A stretch of DNA of 64,000 bases from Spirochaetes bacterium ADurb.BinA120 (GTDB lineage: Bacteria > Spirochaetota > UBA4802 > UBA5368): positions 1-64,000 of the forward strand of contig MVZN01000005.1 of assembly GCA_002069125.1 (NCBI GenBank), read 5' to 3'. A program made the position numbers and the translations under genes. The notes under the pieces are model-generated. The model saw nothing but the letters and a program-made list of their open reading frames with translations, searched no databases and was not told the origin of the DNA. This document shows positions 1 through 8,207 of this stretch, one piece after another (within the stretch, counting starts at the first letter, position 1; each line of letters opens with the position of its first letter).

Positions 1-1
1 A

Positions 2-814
2 CAGCTTGTTCGAAAACTATTTGCCGGGGATTTCCCGGGTTACCGCGGCTGCAACACGGAATATCACAATCTGGCGCACACCATGGACGCGTTGCTCGCT
101 TCGGCGCGCATCGTCGACGGGTTCAACATCCAGAATCCCCCTCTTCCGGCGAATCTCGTTTCGAACCTTTTGTGCGCAGCGCTTTTACACGATATCGGTT
201 ATATACAGGAATCCTGGGATACAGAGGGGACCGGCGCCAAATACACCGACACCCATGTGGAGCGCGGCGTGCTCTTCCTGGAAAGGAACCGCGACGCCTT
301 CGGTTTCGATGATGAGTCCATACGCGTCATCTCCAACATCATCCGGACCACCGAGTCCGGTATAGACCTGGACACCATTCCGTTCGCGTCAGAGACCGAG
401 CAGTACGCGGGGTGCATACTGGGCGCCGCGGACATTCTGGGACAGATGTCGGACCGCGCATATCTCGAGAAGCTGCTTTTCCTTTATTACGAATTCAGGG
501 AGGCGGGAATCGCCGGGTTTAATACGGAATTCGACCTTCTAAGAAAGACGGCGGAATTTTACCAGGTCACGAAGAAACGCCTGTCCGAGTCCTATCAGAA
601 CATCCACATCTATTCCCAGCACCACTTCAAGCACCGCCATGGAATCGACGCGAACCTGTACCTGGAGGCCATAGAGCGGCAAATCGCCTATCTCGAAAAG
701 ATAATAGAAGACGACACCTCCAACTTCCGCCACAAGCTTAAACGGGGTGCGTGGGTGCACGACTACCACGCGGGTGGCGACTCGCCGACTGGGATGCGCC
801 AGGGGCTGCGGTAA
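2..814 (+). CDS. HD-domain metal-dependent phosphohydrolase, 5' truncated by window edge
   Basis: The frame is open from base 2, so the gene begins before the window; the first internal ATG (83) is not the start. The motif YHNLAHT, then LLHDIGY about 45 residues later and a downstream Asp (AADILGQMSD), match the H...HD...D metal-binding pattern of the HD superfamily. Known members hydrolyse phosphoesters, including cyclic nucleotides and nucleotides; nothing here fixes the substrate. The C-terminal part is helical and charged with no second domain. It ends 26 bases from the 3' end of the convergent nrdJ gene. The family assignment is firm, the exact reaction is unknown. Confidence 0.8.
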   Translation, partial: QLVRKLFAGDFPGYRGCNTEYHNLAHTMDALLASARIVDGFNIQNPPLPANLVSNLLCAALLHDIGYIQESWDTEGTGAKYTDTHVERGVLFLERNRDAFGFDDESIRVISNIIRTTESGIDLDTIPFASETEQYAGCILGAADILGQMSDRAYLEKLLFLYYEFREAGIAGFNTEFDLLRKTAEFYQVTKKRLSESYQNIHIYSQHHFKHRHGIDANLYLEAIERQIAYLEKIIEDDTSNFRHKLKRGAWVHDYHAGGDSPTGMRQGLR

Positions 815-840
815 ACGACGAATCCGGCCGAGGCATCCCT

Positions 841-3153
841 TTAACCGCAGCGCGAGAAGCCGCACATCCGACAGACGGAGCAACCCGACTCGAACTCCAG
901 CGGTCCGTGGCAGTCAGGGCACACGCCCACCATCACAGCGTCCGAACCCTTGCCGTTGGTTTCGGCCGAGTTCTTCGCCGCCTCGCCCTGCTGGCCCTCG
1001 CGCGTATCCACTCCAAGGTGCCGCTCCAGGGCCTTGGCTATGGCGTCGGCGCACGAATAGATGCGGCCCCCCTTCTCCCAGGCCTGGTTCGGGCAGCGCA
1101 CCCCCTTAAGCTGCTTTATGATCTGGGCCGGCTCGATTCCGCAGCGAAGCGAAAGCGATATGAGGCGGCTTACCGCCTCCGTCTGGCTCGCGGCGCATCC
1201 CCCGCTTTTGCCCATGGTGGCGAACACCTCAAAGAGCCCCTCGTCGTCCTGATTGATCGTTACGTACAGCGCACCGCATCCGGTAGACATCTTGCGCGTG
1301 GAACCGTATGTAACCTCGCCGCGGGAGCGCGGCACCAGGCGGCCCGCCGCCTCGGCCCGGACCACGGGGCCCTCGCGCTTCACCTCGAGCACCTGATTCT
1401 CCCGCGAGCCGTCGCGATATACGGTAACCCCCTTGCATCCCATCGCGTAGGCCATCCGGTAGACCTTGTCTATATCGTCCACGGTGGCCTCGTTCGGAAA
1501 ATTGACCGTTTTCGAGACCGCGTTATCGACAAAACGCTGGAAGGCCGCCTGGATGCGCACGTGGGCCTCCGGCCTTATGTCGTGGGCCGTTACGAAGAGC
1601 CTCCGCACGTCCTCGGGCGCCTCCTCCATGTGCGCCACCGAGCCTTGGGAAGCGACGCGTTTCATAAGCTCCTCGGAATAAAATCCCCGCTCGCGGGCGG
1701 CCTTTTCAAACAGCGGGTTTATCTCCACGAGCGCGCTGTCGTCCATCACGTTTCGCACGAATGCGAGGGCGAAGATGGGCTCTATTCCGCTCGTGGTGTC
1801 GGCGATGATGCTGATGGTCCCGGTAGGCGCAATTGTAGTGGTCGTGGCATTGCGCAGCGGGGCTTCGTTTCGTTCGGCGAAATCCGAAAGATGAAAATTC
1901 GGAAAAGCGCCCCTTTCCGCGGCAAGGGCGCGCGAGGCCTTTTTGGACTCCTCCTGGATGGCCGACATTACGCCCTCGGCGATATCTATCGCCTCGTCGG
2001 AATCGTACGGAACCCCCAGCCTGATGAGCATATCGGCGAATCCCATTATGCCCAGGCCTATCTTCCGGTTGGCGAGCGTCATCTCCCGTATCTCCGGAAG
2101 CGGATATCTGTTGAGGTCGATAACGTTGTCGAGGAAGTGTACCGCGTCTCGCGTGAGGGCCGCGAGCTTGGTGTAGTCAATCGACGGCCGGTCCCCGTCG
2201 CTGGAGACGCATCGGGCCAGATTGATCGATCCCAGGTTGCACGATTCGTATGGAAGCAGGGGCTGTTCGCCGCAGGGATTAGTGCTCTCTATCATCCCCG
2301 CCTTTTTAAGGGGATTGGCGGCGTTGATGCGATCGATGAAAACGATGCCCGGCTCGCCGTTTTGCCAAGCCTTTCGTACGATTAGCTCGAAGACCGGCCT
2401 CGCACCAAGCCTCGCCACGACCCCGCCGTTGCGTGGATTGACGAGCTCGAACTCCCCGTCGGTATCGAGCGCTCTCATAAAGTCATCGGTCAGGGCGACC
2501 GAGCAGTTGAAGTTGGTAAGCTTTCCTCCGTCCTCCTTGGCCGAAATGAACTCGAGTATGTCCGGATGGTCGACGGCGAGGATGGCCATGTTTGCGCCGC
2601 GCCTGGTACCTCCCTGTTTAACGGTTTCGGTTGCTGCGTTGAAGATGTTCATAAACGAGACGGGCCCGCTCGAAACCCCGGCGGTCGAGCGCACCATGTC
2701 GTTCTTGGGCCTAAGGCGCGAGAACGAAAAGCCTGTGCCTCCGCCGCTTTTGTGGATTAGCGCCATGTTCTTGATGGCGTCGAAGATGCCCTCCATGGAA
2801 TCGCCGACCGGCAGGACGAAACAGGCGGCAAGCTGGCCCAGCGGCCTGCCGGCGTTCATGAGCGTGGGGCTGTTCGGGATGAACTCAAGCGAGGCCATCA
2901 TCTCGTAGAACCTTGTGGCTGTGGCGCTCACCTCCGCTGCGGACGCGCCGTAGCCGAAATCTGCGCCGGCGACGAACCTCGCTATGCGCCCGAACATGCC
3001 GGCGGCCGTTTCGGCCGGCCGCCCCTCTTCGTCCCTGGCGAGGTAACGCTTCTCGAGCACCACCGCCGCGTTATCCGAAAGGTCGGGGAGGAGCTTGGAG
3101 GATATGGCTATATCGTTCCAATCGGAGTCTGTTCTGTTCGTCGCGACGGACAC
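841..3153 (-). CDS. nrdJ: Adenosylcobalamin-dependent (class II) ribonucleoside reductase
   Basis: This 770-residue enzyme reduces ribonucleotides to deoxyribonucleotides using a thiyl radical made from coenzyme B12, so it works with or without oxygen. Visible motifs are NSPTLMNAG, the first redox cysteine in LAACFVLPV, the N-x-C-x-E radical site NPCGEQPLL, and ESCNLGSINLARC. The C-terminal 150 residues form a TSCPD-type domain (STGCGALYVT, KSGGCAASQ), ending in a six-cysteine zinc-ribbon-like tail (CPDCHGPLEF, CSVCRMCGFSRC). The start is GTG, six bases after GGAGG. No nrdAB or nrdDG is visible nearby. The gene stands alone behind a roughly 300-base leader and promoter region holding a strong hairpin. 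Confidence 0.95.
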   Translation of the reverse strand: MSVATNRTDSDWNDIAISSKLLPDLSDNAAVVLEKRYLARDEEGRPAETAAGMFGRIARFVAGADFGYGASAAEVSATATRFYEMMASLEFIPNSPTLMNAGRPLGQLAACFVLPVGDSMEGIFDAIKNMALIHKSGGGTGFSFSRLRPKNDMVRSTAGVSSGPVSFMNIFNAATETVKQGGTRRGANMAILAVDHPDILEFISAKEDGGKLTNFNCSVALTDDFMRALDTDGEFELVNPRNGGVVARLGARPVFELIVRKAWQNGEPGIVFIDRINAANPLKKAGMIESTNPCGEQPLLPYESCNLGSINLARCVSSDGDRPSIDYTKLAALTRDAVHFLDNVIDLNRYPLPEIREMTLANRKIGLGIMGFADMLIRLGVPYDSDEAIDIAEGVMSAIQEESKKASRALAAERGAFPNFHLSDFAERNEAPLRNATTTTIAPTGTISIIADTTSGIEPIFALAFVRNVMDDSALVEINPLFEKAARERGFYSEELMKRVASQGSVAHMEEAPEDVRRLFVTAHDIRPEAHVRIQAAFQRFVDNAVSKTVNFPNEATVDDIDKVYRMAYAMGCKGVTVYRDGSRENQVLEVKREGPVVRAEAAGRLVPRSRGEVTYGSTRKMSTGCGALYVTINQDDEGLFEVFATMGKSGGCAASQTEAVSRLISLSLRCGIEPAQIIKQLKGVRCPNQAWEKGGRIYSCADAIAKALERHLGVDTREGQQGEAAKNSAETNGKGSDAVMVGVCPDCHGPLEFESGCSVCRMCGFSRCG

Positions 3154-3271
3154 TGGCGACCTCCAAAGAAAAAATAGTATATGTCCGAAGGGGATTCGAC
3201 ACTAATTATGGCGGCCGGAGAACCCCCGAGAACGAAACCGCCGCGTATCATTCGGGCCCAAGCCGGCCCCT

Positions 3272-3308
3272 CCACGCCCTTAGTCGTTAGATGTGCGCAA
3301 GGGCGTGG
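3272..3308 (-). promoter_or_regulatory. Hairpin in the nrdJ leader
   Basis: A perfect 10-bp inverted repeat (CCACGCCCTT / AAGGGCGTGG) encloses a 17-base loop. It lies about 120 bases before the nrdJ start, inside the transcript expected from the promoter at 3338-3366. No T-run follows it. It may be a regulatory leader element or a terminator for transcripts coming from upstream. I see no B12-box of a cobalamin riboswitch. Confidence 0.4.
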
Positions 3309-3337
3309 ATTGTCTCGCCGTCGGGCTTTGCCTGTGC

Positions 3338-3366
3338 GCAATAAACCCCCGCCGCCGCGCTGTCAA
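3338..3366 (-). promoter_or_regulatory. Putative sigma-70 promoter of nrdJ
   Basis: On the minus strand TTGACA (3366-3361) is followed after 17 bases by TATTGC (3343-3338). The -35 is perfect and the -10 is weak. It points at nrdJ and would give a leader of about 175 bases. Together with the hairpin it accounts for the 307-base gap between nrdJ and the next gene; nothing else is seen in that gap. Confidence 0.4.
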
Positions 3367-3460
3367 ATATAATACACCGCGTCCTCAATGGCAACGCGTA
3401 AAACGGACCACATGAAGAAAACCGGGCCACCCTCTGGGCATAGGGACATAGCCGACCGAG

Positions 3461-4978
3461 TCAGTACCGCCGTAAGACGCCGAACATAGTGATCCTCCCG
3501 CCCTCGGGCTCATCCCTAATCCCCAGAAAGGGGGCAGGCGCTTCGTCCCAGCCGCCCGTCTCGCGATTATAGGTTTCGTATCCGCTTCGCATGAAGAAGG
3601 CCGAGGCTATGTCCGCAAGCTTAAGCGCTCCGAGCGCCCCCAATAAAAGGCCACCCCTGGCCTTTCCATCGAAATAATATGCGCTGGCGGCGCCGAGCGA
3701 CATCTCGGACAGAAAAAAGCCCCAGCCCGCAATCCTCTGCGCCTTGTAAAACTGGCCTCCTCCGGGGACGACGGCGGAGCAGAGCGCCGCGAAGGCGTTA
3801 CGGTCCTCGAAAAAGGGCGGCAGCGTCCCGGAGCGCGAAAACTGCACGGCGAGCTGGTCGAGGTAGGCCGCGCTCACCGTAAGGGGGGATGAGGCCCACA
3901 GAAAGATCTGCAGCCTCTGCATCTCGGGGGATTTGTCGGCATCGCGCTTCCATGGGAAAAAATGCGCCGAAAACCCCGTGGCAAGCGGCACCATCGAAAA
4001 CTGGAGGGCGAGGACCGACCCGGAAAGGGCAAGCCCTTGGGCGTCCGCCTTCGGGTCTTTGAATCCAAGATATCCGGTCGCCAGAAATGCGCCGTACACC
4101 GGCAGGCAGGCGTTGCCCCCGGGATTGACGATGCAGGCGCCTTCCAGATACCTCTTTCGCGGGTCGGAGTCCCGTATAAGCGCGGCGCCTGCGCCATATC
4201 GCGCCATCGTATTGTCGGAAATGCGCTTCTCATACAGGCGGGCAAGCGAGCGCACGTCCTGGTGGATAGGGATGGTGATCTTCGACCCGGCCGCGGGCAA
4301 GCCGGCCGTTGCCCGCGCCACCGACTCATATCGGCCACAGGATAGCACCTCGAGCTCGCCATGTCCCCGGAGCGGCCACCTGCCTTTGTCTAATCCATGC
4401 CATTGGCCCGCGCCCAGTATGAAGCACCCGTCTTCGAGCGGGGCAAGGACGGACGCCCGAACGGGCAAATCCCGATGCAGCATAACGGCGGCCAGCGCGA
4501 GCTTTTGCGGGATATTACCCATTATGCGGCTTTCAAACTCCGCCGTCCGCTTAAGACCCGCAAGCTCCTCCCGACGCGGCTCCGACCGCATCGTGGCGCG
4601 GTAGGCCTCCCCCATGCGCCGCAGCCCTATCACCAGATAGAGGTCCGCGTCGAGGCGGCGCGCCGCGGCCTCGTACGCATCGCCCGCCCGCTCCGCCCGC
4701 GCCCCCCCGAGGGCCCATCGCAGACGGTGCTCCTCCACCGGGACGAAGCGCCCGGAGCGGTCGAACGCCTCCCTGAGCACGGCCGCCGTCTCCGCCCCCA
4801 GCACTTCGAGCGCCGAATCCTCGGAGGGAAGCACGAATATCGCGACCCCTCCGGAGGGGGGATTCACCCGGATCTCGGCCGCATCGAGCGACGCCGCGGC
4901 CGCAAGCGTAACAAGCACCGCCATCGCGGCGCGCGTTACGGGGTTTCGCGAAAGGCGCGTATCGAGCGTCTTCATCAT
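3461..4978 (-). CDS. Secreted or envelope protein: TolB/CsgG-like N-terminal region plus DUF5683-like C-terminal membrane region
   Basis: The 505-residue protein has a signal peptide (VTRAAMAVLVTLAAAASLDA). Next comes an alpha/beta region of about 100 residues in which AVLREAFDRSGRF and DADLYLVIGL resemble the periplasmic FlgO/CsgG/TolB-type fold that detects or builds envelope complexes. The last 150 residues hold hydrophobic segments around PGGGQFYKAQRIAGWGFF, the glycine-rich PGxGQFYxGxxxxG signature seen in DUF5683-like proteins. Its ATG follows the TAG of the gene above without a gap, so the two are translationally coupled. The neighbour has the same build, which suggests an old duplication. 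Function is unknown; the fold comparison is mine and needs a profile search. Confidence 0.5.
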   Translation of the reverse strand: MMKTLDTRLSRNPVTRAAMAVLVTLAAAASLDAAEIRVNPPSGGVAIFVLPSEDSALEVLGAETAAVLREAFDRSGRFVPVEEHRLRWALGGARAERAGDAYEAAARRLDADLYLVIGLRRMGEAYRATMRSEPRREELAGLKRTAEFESRIMGNIPQKLALAAVMLHRDLPVRASVLAPLEDGCFILGAGQWHGLDKGRWPLRGHGELEVLSCGRYESVARATAGLPAAGSKITIPIHQDVRSLARLYEKRISDNTMARYGAGAALIRDSDPRKRYLEGACIVNPGGNACLPVYGAFLATGYLGFKDPKADAQGLALSGSVLALQFSMVPLATGFSAHFFPWKRDADKSPEMQRLQIFLWASSPLTVSAAYLDQLAVQFSRSGTLPPFFEDRNAFAALCSAVVPGGGQFYKAQRIAGWGFFLSEMSLGAASAYYFDGKARGGLLLGALGALKLADIASAFFMRSGYETYNRETGGWDEAPAPFLGIRDEPEGGRITMFGVLRRY

Positions 4979-6517
4979 CTAAAACCTGTAACTCATTCTA
5001 AGGGCCGGGGTAAAGCCAGCTTCATCGGGCAATAGCTCAGGCGCGACCGAAAAGCGCTCCTCGCTCACCCGTCCGGCCGAGATGGAATGCCCCAGGAGGA
5101 GGACATGCGCCACCTCGACAATCTTGAGCGCGCCGAGGGCGCCCAGATACAGGCGCAGGCGGCCCCTGTCGCCCCGTGAACGGCGGTATGAATCCGCCGC
5201 CTCGTCGTAGCGCCAGGAGTATGAATACTCGCGAAGCGCCGAGTAAACGAGCGCGTTGTTGAGATGAAAATACAGGTAGCCCCAGAGGCGATATCCCTTG
5301 TAGAAATGCCCTCCGCCCCCGGAGATGGCCGAGAGAAAGACCGCTGTCGGCTCGCCCCCCACCACCGGTTGTGCGCCCCGGTAAAGCGCCGCGTCTCCCA
5401 GATAGCGGTGAGCGAAGGCGTCCACAAAGAGGGGGGCGCCCCCGGCGCAGAGCATGTACAGGGCGAAGTTATAACGCGCGGACGTATCGCGCGGGACATC
5501 GCGCTTTTCGCGCCGGATTACGGCAGGCCTGCGTAAAAGCCCGTCAGCCTCGAGATAGAGCCAGGGAGCGGCGTTTGCGGCCCACAGGGAGAGCCCCTCG
5601 AAATCCCCGTAGCGATAATGGCCCAGCGGGGCCATAAGCGGCATCGACGCGCTCGCGGGAACGCAAAAGAGCGCGGCGAGAACCGCGTCCGAATACCCCG
5701 GGTCCGCAAAGACCATCTCCTCCTTGCGGGACCGGTGCAGTCGCGCGGCCCGCGCCGCTCCGTCGCCGAGGTCCGCAAGCACGTAATCGCCGGCCCTGGG
5801 CTTGGCCGGGGCCAGGGCCTTCACCCTGCCGTCGGAATCGATCCTCACCTTTCCAACGGCCTCGTCCGCCCGTATCGAATACTCCGACGATTCCGGGGTC
5901 TTCGGCCTGAACAGCTCGTATTCACCGGCCTTTCCTTTGAAGCGTACCGCAAGCCCGCCCCCGCCGTCGTCCGAGAGGAGAACCGGCACCCTGAACTCAG
6001 AAAGGACCCCCGCCACGGCGCGGATCGCGTGCTCTTCAGAGATAAGGCCAAGCTCCCTCGGCCCCAGGGCCTCCGCCCCCCGGGGCAGCCCGGCACTGTA
6101 ACGATACAGCATCTTCCCGAAATAAGGAGCGTCGACTCCGTACGCCCGCACCTCGAAGCCCAGCCCGCCCGCATGCTCCTCGAGCCTTAAGCCCAATAAG
6201 AGCGAGACCCCCGCCGAGCGGGCGAAGCCGAGCCGGCAGGACTCGGTATCGCACCCGAAGCGCGCGAGCTGGTCCGCAAGCAGCGCACGGTCTATCTGGT
6301 CGAACGCTCCGGACGAGCGCAGGGCCCCCTCCAGCGAACCGGCAAACGCCTCCGCCAGTTGGTATTCGCGGGGAGATTTCGCCTGGAAAGCCGCCACCGC
6401 GACGATGGGCTTTTCGGCAAAGGCCGGGCCGGCCGAGGCGAGGGACAAAAGAGCCGCGAATACAGCGGAAAACCGCATCCATTGGGCTTTGCTTTTCGAT
6501 TTCAACAAGGAAGGCAT
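4979..6517 (-). CDS. Secreted or envelope protein, architectural paralogue of the downstream gene
   Basis: A signal peptide (FSAVFAALLSLASAGPAFA) precedes a region with KPIVAVAAFQAKSP and GVSLLLGLRLEEH, again a FlgO/CsgG/TolB-like pattern. A variable middle follows, then a C-terminal hydrophobic part with AISGGGGHFYKGYRLWGYLY, matching the GGGQFYK segment of the next gene. I chose ATG 6517 because it gives a basic n-region (KSKSK) before the hydrophobic core. GTG 6559 and ATG 6478 are also possible, and none has a good ribosome binding site. The gene ends in TAG directly abutting the next ATG. Function is unknown; a two-protein envelope assembly is an inference. Confidence 0.5.
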   Translation of the reverse strand: MPSLLKSKSKAQWMRFSAVFAALLSLASAGPAFAEKPIVAVAAFQAKSPREYQLAEAFAGSLEGALRSSGAFDQIDRALLADQLARFGCDTESCRLGFARSAGVSLLLGLRLEEHAGGLGFEVRAYGVDAPYFGKMLYRYSAGLPRGAEALGPRELGLISEEHAIRAVAGVLSEFRVPVLLSDDGGGGLAVRFKGKAGEYELFRPKTPESSEYSIRADEAVGKVRIDSDGRVKALAPAKPRAGDYVLADLGDGAARAARLHRSRKEEMVFADPGYSDAVLAALFCVPASASMPLMAPLGHYRYGDFEGLSLWAANAAPWLYLEADGLLRRPAVIRREKRDVPRDTSARYNFALYMLCAGGAPLFVDAFAHRYLGDAALYRGAQPVVGGEPTAVFLSAISGGGGHFYKGYRLWGYLYFHLNNALVYSALREYSYSWRYDEAADSYRRSRGDRGRLRLYLGALGALKIVEVAHVLLLGHSISAGRVSEERFSVAPELLPDEAGFTPALRMSYRF

Positions 6518-6733
6518 GACCGCACGAATACTACCCGCGCTCGGCTCAAGCGCAAGCACTTTACCGCGAGTGGATCGTCCGGGGGGAGTGAATTAATATT
6601 AATGGAGTGTTTAAAAAACGCGAAGCGGTGTGATTCCCTTGATATTAATCCTGCTGGAATTTGTGTCTACGACACTTCTTATTTCCATGATAGTATGCCG
6701 CATGGACAATTTTTATAAGCCTGAAGCACGGCA

Positions 6734-7183
6734 TTACGCCTTTTCGCCAAGGGCCTCCAGGTCCGCGAGGTCCTTGTGGCGTCTCAGGGCCCTCTTGTTG
6801 GCTATCAGTTCCTCTTTGCCGAGATAGCGGACGTGAACGTCGCCGTACGTACCGGCGACGGCGTGTGTAGAGGCGTCTTCCCAGGAGACGCCGGTAATGG
6901 ATGTTATAATGTCGATTCTGACCGGCGGGAATCCAAGCTGGGTCACCTTGCCGGGACGTGAGAAATCTTCCAACGAGAAATTCATGAATCCGAAGCCGAA
7001 ATCATCCATGGCTTTCAGGATTTTTTCGGCGTTTGTTTTGTCGGGCTTAACAAGGATATCGAGGTCGCCCGTATACCTTGGGACGCCGTGGAAGGCGAGA
7101 GCATATCCGCCGACGATTACGAATTCCACGCTACGGGCGTTCAATAATTCGAGCAGTTCTTTGAAGTCTTTCTGCGTTTCCAT
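6734..7183 (-). CDS. Nucleotidyltransferase-fold protein (MNT/DUF6036-like)
   Basis: This 149-residue protein has the nucleotidyltransferase signature GGYALAFHG followed by the metal-binding D-x-D of RYTGDLDILV, and a third acidic strand at PVRIDIITSI. Proteins of this build transfer nucleotides or act as toxins or antitoxins (MNT and AbiEii families). It overlaps by 53 bases the end of a 66-residue gene just upstream on the same strand. That compact two-gene arrangement is typical of toxin-antitoxin-like pairs. No target can be read from the sequence. Confidence 0.7.
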   Translation of the reverse strand: METQKDFKELLELLNARSVEFVIVGGYALAFHGVPRYTGDLDILVKPDKTNAEKILKAMDDFGFGFMNFSLEDFSRPGKVTQLGFPPVRIDIITSITGVSWEDASTHAVAGTYGDVHVRYLGKEELIANKRALRRHKDLADLEALGEKA

Positions 7184-7331
7184 GGAATCGTCTGCGCAGG
7201 ATTTCTACGGCTTCAATACGCTCTTCCGGTGTGCGGCTAAGCCACCAGGCCAGATCGTCGGAAGGCGTAGTGTCATCGATGTTCCTTTTATGGGCTACTT
7301 TTTCCATTGCCGATTGTTCGATATGACGCAT
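7131..7331 (-). CDS. Small protein paired with the nucleotidyltransferase
   Basis: This 66-residue charged helical protein contains WWLSRTPEERIEAVEILRRR, a WLS-x-TPEERxxAVE-type motif that I recall in short genes directly upstream of such nucleotidyltransferases. Its 3' end overlaps the start of the next gene by 53 bases. ATG 7331 is used here; ATG 7307 is possible and neither has a clear ribosome binding site. An antitoxin or accessory role is inferred from context only. Confidence 0.55.
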   Translation of the reverse strand: MRHIEQSAMEKVAHKRNIDDTTPSDDLAWWLSRTPEERIEAVEILRRRFHGNAERLQRTARIIERP

Positions 7332-7538
7332 CCCTTTTGATAGATAGTATCATACTTGAAATGCGATGTCAATGATTATGATAATTGAATTCACATAACC
7401 TACGCGCCGAACGCCGAAATTTGGCTTTACGTTTCGGGCCATCATCCGTATTCTGGGCTCAATGGGGCCCGCATAAAACGCGGCGCAGCCTAAACAAGTG
7501 AAGATAACTCGAGGCGGCCTTTGGATTCAATCGTCACC

Positions 7539-8045
7539 ATGCGGCGTTTTACCTCCCCGGGGGATTTTCTGTCCCGCCTTATTGCCGTGTTCAGGGGGCC
7601 CTCGCTCATTTCGACACTGGCCGGAATCGACGGCCTTTTCCGCGAAAAGATACTGCTCACCGTAACGCTCGCCAACAACTGTCACACCTGAATGAACATC
7701 CACTCCGCCGTGGGCCGGAGGCTGGGGCTGAGCGAGGAGCGTATCGAGGAGCTCCTTCTGCTGGAACGCGAAAAGTTCGAATACCGGGAATGGCTTGCGC
7801 TTAGGTACGCGCAGGACCGCGCCTTCCTCGGGGGCGCCGAACCCGAGGGCCGGCACATCGAGGAGTATCGCCGGAACTACTCGAAGGAGGAACGGGCGCG
7901 TATCTCCAAGCTCGTAACGGCCATGCTGTTCGCAAACTACTGGAACAACACCTTCCGGCGAAAGGCGTGGAGGAAGGACAGGGAGGGGGCCGCCCTTTCC
8001 TGCCGCCTAAAAGACGAGCCGGATACGGACGGCGGATTCTCGTAA
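7539..8045 (+). CDS. AhpD/CMD-family selenoprotein (CxxU) read through an in-frame TGA
   Basis: Translation from ATG 7539 meets TGA at 7689-7691 and continues open to TAA at 8045, giving 168 residues. Around the TGA the protein reads ANNC-H-T-U-MNIHSA. The AhpD/carboxymuconolactone decarboxylase signature is E...CxxCxxxH, and here E36, C48, U51 and H55 fall exactly on it, with the TGA in place of the second cysteine. The text on both sides is well conserved for the family (GRRLGLSEERIEELL, FEYREWLALRYAQD, FANYWNN), so the gene is not decayed. A SECIS-like hairpin starts eight bases after the TGA. AhpD-like proteins are thiol peroxidase partners or disulfide reductants. selA, selB, selC and selD are in the same window. 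TTG 7521 is an alternative start. An internal ATG at 7692, directly after the TGA, misleads simple gene calling. Confidence 0.85.
7699..7726 (+). promoter_or_regulatory. SECIS-like hairpin of the AhpD-like selenoprotein
   Basis: TCCA + CTCCG pairs with CGGAG + TGGG across a two-base bulge (GC). The 8-base apical loop CCGTGGGC contains the GU that bacterial SelB usually recognises. The stem begins eight bases after the TGA, the usual distance for a bacterial SECIS lying inside the coding region. The pairing was done by eye. Confidence 0.65.
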
Positions 8046-8207
8046 GCACACCTCCGGCCTCTACTCGCTTCGCCGGAGGGCCCATCGGCGAAACATTATT
8101 TCGAATATAATTCTTTAATCGAAACTATGTTTTCTGTTTGCCAATTTATCGCCGCGCCATAGAATGGCCTCAACAATTGAAGGCCCCATGCGGCCGGGGA
8201 GGAAGGC

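Noticed and set aside
751-2385. 544-codon open frame on the plus strand across nrdJ
   Set aside because: It is the antisense shadow of nrdJ in a GC-rich genome, arginine- and histidine-rich without any domain.
3154-3460. Cobalamin riboswitch upstream of nrdJ
   Set aside because: No B12-box or expected multi-stem pattern seen; only one hairpin.
7692-8045. 117-residue AhpD-like gene starting after the TGA
   Set aside because: It would remove E36 and C48, the core of the family; the open frame and the hairpin point to read-through.
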